DNA from: an uncultured Vicinamibacterales bacterium
Lineage (GTDB): Bacteria; Acidobacteriota; Vicinamibacteria; Vicinamibacterales; UBA8438
Reading direction: 5' to 3'
DNA: 64,000 bases
Assembly (NCBI GenBank): GCA_958295905.1
Contig: OY282382.1
Location: 4,322,910-4,386,909, forward strand
Below the pieces are notes generated by a model that saw nothing but the letters and a program-made list of their open reading frames with translations, was not told where the DNA came from and searched no databases. Numbering within the stretch: position 1 is the stretch's first letter; each line of letters opens with the position of its first letter. This document shows, in pieces, positions 60,038-64,000 of this stretch. A program made the position numbers and the translations under genes.

Positions 60038-62611
60038 TCAGAACGTGGTTCCGACCGCGAACTTGAAGACCGTCCGCTCCTGCGGCCGGAACCGATCGTT
60101 GAGGACCCCTTCCCGCTGCGGGTTCCAGGCGTAGATCAGTCGGAACGGGACGTTCAGGACGGGCATGAAGAACCGCAGCTCGACCCCGGTCGACGTCCTG
60201 AACAGCTCGTTCGAGAACCGCTGCCCGAAGTCCGCGACCTGGCCGGTGTCGTAGAAGAACAGCAGCCGCACGGGGTTGGCGATCGCGATGATGTACTCGG
60301 CGTTGACCAGCAGGCTCTTGTTGCCGCCGATCACCAGGCCGCTGCCCGAGACGACGTTGCCGGCCGCGTCGAAGACGAGCGGATCGTTGGGCCCGACGGT
60401 GCGGATGTCGAACCCGCGCAGGCTGAACTCCCCCCCCATCGCCAGCAACTCGAAGATCGGCAGCGTCTCGGTCGACCCCAGCGGCGCGATGTACTCGCCG
60501 CGGGCCCGCAGCCCGAACGTCAACCGCGGAGCGTGGCGCAGGAACCAGACCCCCTCGAGCGAAGGCTTGTAGAAATGCGTGTTGCCGCCCAGACCGGCGG
60601 CCATCTCGAACGCCGCCGTGTACCGCTGCCCGCTCATCGGGAAGATGGGGTGATCCACCGTGTTGAAGACGAAGGAGGGCGTGACCGAGCTGATCGTCCG
60701 CGCGCCGCCCTCGCCGAGCAGGAGGGCGTCTTGCAGGAAAGGATTGAACTGCAGGAGGCGGGGATTCAGGAACGCGGGGTTGACCTCCTCGACGTCGGTC
60801 TCCTCGTACGAGTACCCCAGGAAGAACTGCGACCAGCGCCCGGCCCGCATCCCGACCGACGTGGTCGCTCCGATCGAGCTCTGCGTGAACTGGTTGATGA
60901 ACCGGATGTCGCGGCGGAACACGTTGAACCCGCCGGTGATCGGCTTGCCGAAGAGGTACGGCTCCGTGAACCCCAGCACGTAGTTCCTGATGCGCTCGCC
61001 GTTCTGGAGCGACACCGACAGCGACTCGCCGCGGCCCAGGAAGTTGGTGGTCTGAAACGCCAGTTGCAGGAAGAAGCCGTCGAACTGCGACGCGCCGGCG
61101 CCGAAGGTCAACTGGTTGAGGTTGGTCTCCGCCACCTCGAGGGTCAGATCGACCTCGTTGTCGACCCCCGGGCGCTTCTCGATCTGGATGGCGGTGTCCT
61201 CGTCGAGGGGCTCGAAGTACCCGAGCTGATTGAGCCGCCGAACACTGAACCGGAGCGCCTCGGTGTTGAACACACCCCGTTCGAACAGGTTGATCTCGCG
61301 CCGGATCACCTCGTCGTGGGTGGTGTTGTTGCCCACGAAGGTGATGCGGTTGACGAAGTACTGCTCCCCCTCCTGCAACCGGATCGTCACGTCGACGACC
61401 GGCTCGCCGTCGACCCGGATGGGCACCCCATCCTCATCCACAAGCGGGACGAGATCGGGAAACAGGGTCATCTCGTAGTACCCGATGGCGCCGTAGGCCT
61501 CGCGGGCCACGTCGAACGCATCCCGGACCACCTGCTCCGAGTAGTGGTCCCCCGGCTCCAAGCCCGAGAAGATGCTCTCCAGAGCCTCGGTCCGGAGCAC
61601 GTCCTGCCCGTCGAAGTCCAGGGTCCCGACGCGGTACCGCTCTCCTTCGCTCACCGGAATCCGGAGCCGCACGGGCCGGCTCTCGCCGTCCTCGGACTCG
61701 TCCAGATACTCCAGCTCCGGCTGGCCCACCTGGGCATCGATATACCCGTTGTTCCGATAGTGCGCCACCAGCAGGTCGGCATCCTGCTCAAAGCCGAGGG
61801 GCCGGTACGTCCCGCGGCCGCTGATGAAGGAGAACAACCAGCGTTCTCTGGTGTTCCTCATCTGGCCCTTGAGCGACCGCTCGCTCATGTTGTCGTTCCC
61901 GGCGAAGGTGATGTCCGAGACGTGGACCTTGGGCCCCTCGTCGATGTTGAACGTGAGTTGCACGACCCTGGGCCCGCCGGCCATCGGGGTTATCTCGTGG
62001 GTCACCTCGGCGAACTGAAACCCCTTCTCGCCCCACATCTCGCGGAGCAGCCCCTCGGTCCGCCGGATCACGCCGGGTCCGATTCGACTGTCCAGGCGCA
62101 ACTCGAGGCCGACCGACTCCATCGCCTGGTCGATCTCCGCCCGGTCGTACTCCTCGGAGCCCTCGAAGTTGACGATCCGGACCCGTTCGCGCTCCTCCAT
62201 CACGAAAATCGCGCGGCGGCCCTGCACCCCGTTGGGATACGGATCGTCGACGATCTCGATAGTGAGGTCGGTCAGAAAGCCGGTATCCCACAACCGTTCG
62301 AAATCTCCGAGCAGCACCTGCTCGATCGTCTCGTCGTACGGCGTCCACCGTCCCTGCGAGGGCTGGCTGACGTAGGCGTCGATCTCCATGTAGTAGAGGT
62401 ACGTCTCGCCTTCCACGCTGAGGACGTCGCCCTGGGTGGGGGCCACTATCTGGAGCGTCGTGAACAGCGTCGGCGAGTCGGGCGGCGGCAACGGCGCCGG
62501 CTGGAACTGCCCGCCCGCCGCACGCGGTTCGCCCGCCGCCGACGCGGCGATCTGACTCAGGCCGATCGCCGCGAGGGCGATCGCAACCGCCGGAACTTTG
62601 TAACGTCTCAT
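60038..62611 (-). CDS. bamA: Outer-membrane protein assembly factor BamA
   Basis: An 857-residue protein. A signal peptide (about 1-27) is followed by five POTRA domains (about 85-450; VRIVNFEGSEEYDRAEI, VSDITFAGNDNMSERSLKG, VGTLDFDGQDVLRTEAL, VNRITFVGNNTTHDEVIRREI) and the barrel (EPYLFGKPITGGF, GGEFSLRGFDIRTVGP with the lid-lock RGF motif), ending FAVGTTF with the terminal Phe. ATG 62611 is the true start; the open frame upstream overlaps the clpC 3' end out of frame. Confidence 0.95.
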   Translation of the reverse strand: MRRYKVPAVAIALAAIGLSQIAASAAGEPRAAGGQFQPAPLPPPDSPTLFTTLQIVAPTQGDVLSVEGETYLYYMEIDAYVSQPSQGRWTPYDETIEQVLLGDFERLWDTGFLTDLTIEIVDDPYPNGVQGRRAIFVMEERERVRIVNFEGSEEYDRAEIDQAMESVGLELRLDSRIGPGVIRRTEGLLREMWGEKGFQFAEVTHEITPMAGGPRVVQLTFNIDEGPKVHVSDITFAGNDNMSERSLKGQMRNTRERWLFSFISGRGTYRPLGFEQDADLLVAHYRNNGYIDAQVGQPELEYLDESEDGESRPVRLRIPVSEGERYRVGTLDFDGQDVLRTEALESIFSGLEPGDHYSEQVVRDAFDVAREAYGAIGYYEMTLFPDLVPLVDEDGVPIRVDGEPVVDVTIRLQEGEQYFVNRITFVGNNTTHDEVIRREINLFERGVFNTEALRFSVRRLNQLGYFEPLDEDTAIQIEKRPGVDNEVDLTLEVAETNLNQLTFGAGASQFDGFFLQLAFQTTNFLGRGESLSVSLQNGERIRNYVLGFTEPYLFGKPITGGFNVFRRDIRFINQFTQSSIGATTSVGMRAGRWSQFFLGYSYEETDVEEVNPAFLNPRLLQFNPFLQDALLLGEGGARTISSVTPSFVFNTVDHPIFPMSGQRYTAAFEMAAGLGGNTHFYKPSLEGVWFLRHAPRLTFGLRARGEYIAPLGSTETLPIFELLAMGGEFSLRGFDIRTVGPNDPLVFDAAGNVVSGSGLVIGGNKSLLVNAEYIIAIANPVRLLFFYDTGQVADFGQRFSNELFRTSTGVELRFFMPVLNVPFRLIYAWNPQREGVLNDRFRPQERTVFKFAVGTTF

Positions 62612-62682
62612 GGTCTTTCCCGTCCGTCCTTCTCCGCCATCCCCGCAGAAGCCGGGGATGATGATCACCCCCCCCGAGCCCT

Positions 62683-64000
62683 TTAGACGCTCGCCGTCAG
62701 CCGGCGGCCGGCATACGTCCGCGCCGCATCGCGGTAGCTCAGCTCGCCGCCGTCGAGATACACCTCGATCTCGCCGCCGCGCAGACGACCGCGGATCAGC
62801 TCTTCCGACAGCGGATCCTCCACGTAGCGCTGAATCGCCCGCCGAAGCGGCCTCGCGCCGTAAGACCGATCCCTGCATGTCATCTCGATCACCCAATCGA
62901 CCACTTCCGACGTCACGGCAATCTGCAGCTTGCGATCGACCAGATGCTTGTTGAGCTGGTCGACGAGCATCTGCGTGATCCGCCGCAGGTCGTCGTCGAC
63001 GAGGGCGTCGAAGACGATCACCTCGTCGATCCGGTTCAGGAACTCGGGGTTGAAGGTGCGCCGAACCTCGCCCAGCACCATGTCGCTGACGTTGCGTTGG
63101 ATCCGGCCCGCGTCCGCCGGCTGAAACCCCAGCGCAGCCTGCTTCTGGATGAAGCGGGCCCCGATGTTCGAGGTCATGATGATGATCGTGTTCTTGAAGC
63201 TGATCCGGTTGCCGAGGCCGTCGGTGAGATGCCCGTCCTCGAACACCTGCAGCAGGATGTTGAAGAGATCCGGATGGGCCTTCTCGATCTCGTCGAGCAG
63301 CACCACCGAGTAGGGATGGCGCTTGACCTTCTCGGTCAGTTGACCGCCTTCCTCGTGTCCCACGTACCCGGGCGGCGACCCGATGAGCTTCGAGACCGAG
63401 TGCTTCTCCATGTACTCCGACATGTCGAATCGGATGAGGGCGCCGTCGCTCCCGAACAGGAAGTTCGCCAGCGCCCGCGCCAGCTCGGTCTTCCCCACCC
63501 CGGTCGGGCCGAGGAACACGAAGCTGCCGACGGGACGGTTCGGCGACTTCAGGCCCGCGCGGGATCGGCGGATCGCCCGCGCCAGGGCCGAGGTGGCGTG
63601 CTCCTGGCTGATGACCCGCCGGTGCAGCTCGCTCTCCATCTGCAGGAGCCGGTCGCCCTCGTCCTTGTTGATCGATGTCAGCGGCACGCCGGTCCAGGTG
63701 GCCACGACACCGTCGATATCCTGCTTGCCGACCTCGATCGGGGTCGAGCCGACGCGCTCGTCGAAGCGCTCCCGCACGCACTGGAGGTTCTCGCGGGCGA
63801 CGACCTCCTGCTCCTTGAAGAACTGGGCTTTCTCGAAATCCTTCTGCGCCGCCGCATTCTCCATCTGCTCGACCGCGGCGCGGATGTCGCGGTTGATGTC
63901 CCCGAGCTCCTCGCTGAACTGCGCCTCGCGAAGCTTGGCGCGGGACCCCGCCTCGTCCAGCAGGTCTATCGCCTTGTCGGGCAGGAACCGCTCGGTGATG
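62683..64000 (-). CDS. clpC: ATP-dependent Clp protease ATP-binding subunit ClpC, 5' part outside window
   Basis: The last 438 codons of a Hsp100 unfoldase. ITERFLPDKAIDLLDEAGS ends the first ATPase domain. AQKDFEKAQFFKEQE is a UVR-like middle segment, which favours ClpC over ClpB. The second ATPase domain has FLGPTGVGKTELARAL (Walker A), RFDMSEYMEKHSVSKLIGSPPGYVG, VVLLDEIEKAHPD (Walker B), TSNIGA and GARPLRRAI (sensor 2). The C-terminus is complete. It works with ClpP. Confidence 0.93.
   Translation of the reverse strand, partial: ITERFLPDKAIDLLDEAGSRAKLREAQFSEELGDINRDIRAAVEQMENAAAQKDFEKAQFFKEQEVVARENLQCVRERFDERVGSTPIEVGKQDIDGVVATWTGVPLTSINKDEGDRLLQMESELHRRVISQEHATSALARAIRRSRAGLKSPNRPVGSFVFLGPTGVGKTELARALANFLFGSDGALIRFDMSEYMEKHSVSKLIGSPPGYVGHEEGGQLTEKVKRHPYSVVLLDEIEKAHPDLFNILLQVFEDGHLTDGLGNRISFKNTIIIMTSNIGARFIQKQAALGFQPADAGRIQRNVSDMVLGEVRRTFNPEFLNRIDEVIVFDALVDDDLRRITQMLVDQLNKHLVDRKLQIAVTSEVVDWVIEMTCRDRSYGARPLRRAIQRYVEDPLSEELIRGRLRGGEIEVYLDGGELSYRDAARTYAGRRLTASV

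Noticed and set aside
60533..62686. Open plus-strand frame of 717 codons
   Set aside because: It is antisense to bamA, whose family assignment is certain.

Overview
The window is about 64 kb of very GC-rich bacterial DNA from a diderm. It encodes BamA, Skp, a FabZ-LpxA fusion, LpxI and TonB. Menaquinone is made by the futalosine route. Two copies of the DUF1592/DUF1552 secreted cytochrome-like pair, ankyrin proteins and several secreted families point to Acidobacteriota, most likely a Vicinamibacteria-type member. That assignment is inference from gene content. No rRNA, tRNA or CRISPR array was found.

Left part (1-37 kb) is accessory. It carries a partial thermonuclease, a DCC thiol oxidoreductase, an endostatin-like secreted protein, a DUF5916 outer-membrane protein, a lipase maturation factor, two DUF1592-DUF1552-ankyrin modules in opposite orientation (9.9-15.5 kb on +, 30.2-23.4 kb on -), a PQQ-type dehydrogenase fused to carboxymuconolactone-decarboxylase domains, an AAA-ATPase-like/PD-(D/E)XK protein, a metalloprotease gene with an in-frame TGA, a methyltransferase remnant, rfbB with an apparent CTG start, a tannase-like esterase and an OLD-like ATPase. 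The gaps are full of repeats. Four copies of a 170-172 bp terminal-inverted-repeat element (three with clean 9-10 bp target duplications), a second element of the same kind, a 76/77-bp tandem array, and tandem duplications of gene tails were all readable by eye.

Right part (37-64 kb) is housekeeping, nearly all on the minus strand. In transcription order it runs: clpC (partial), bamA, skp, fabZ-lpxA, lpxI and a Gfo/Idh dehydrogenase; an mqn block (MqnE-like, mqnA, mqnC, aminofutalosine-deaminase-like amidohydrolase, ubiA-type prenyltransferase, ubiX, ubiE/menG) running on into tonB, a small membrane ORF, miaA and dgt; yceD, rpmF, fabD, fabG, acpP, fabF; then etfB, etfA, ETF-quinone oxidoreductase and a DUF374 acyltransferase. 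Fatty acid synthesis feeds lipid A and phospholipids, and the mqn block makes the quinone that ETF-QO reduces.

The most notable items are the MITE-like family with its target duplications; an MqnE homologue in the mqn operon that lacks the radical-SAM cysteines; the single in-frame TGA in an otherwise intact metalloprotease; the FabZ-LpxA fusion; and promoter placements that suggest leaderless transcripts.
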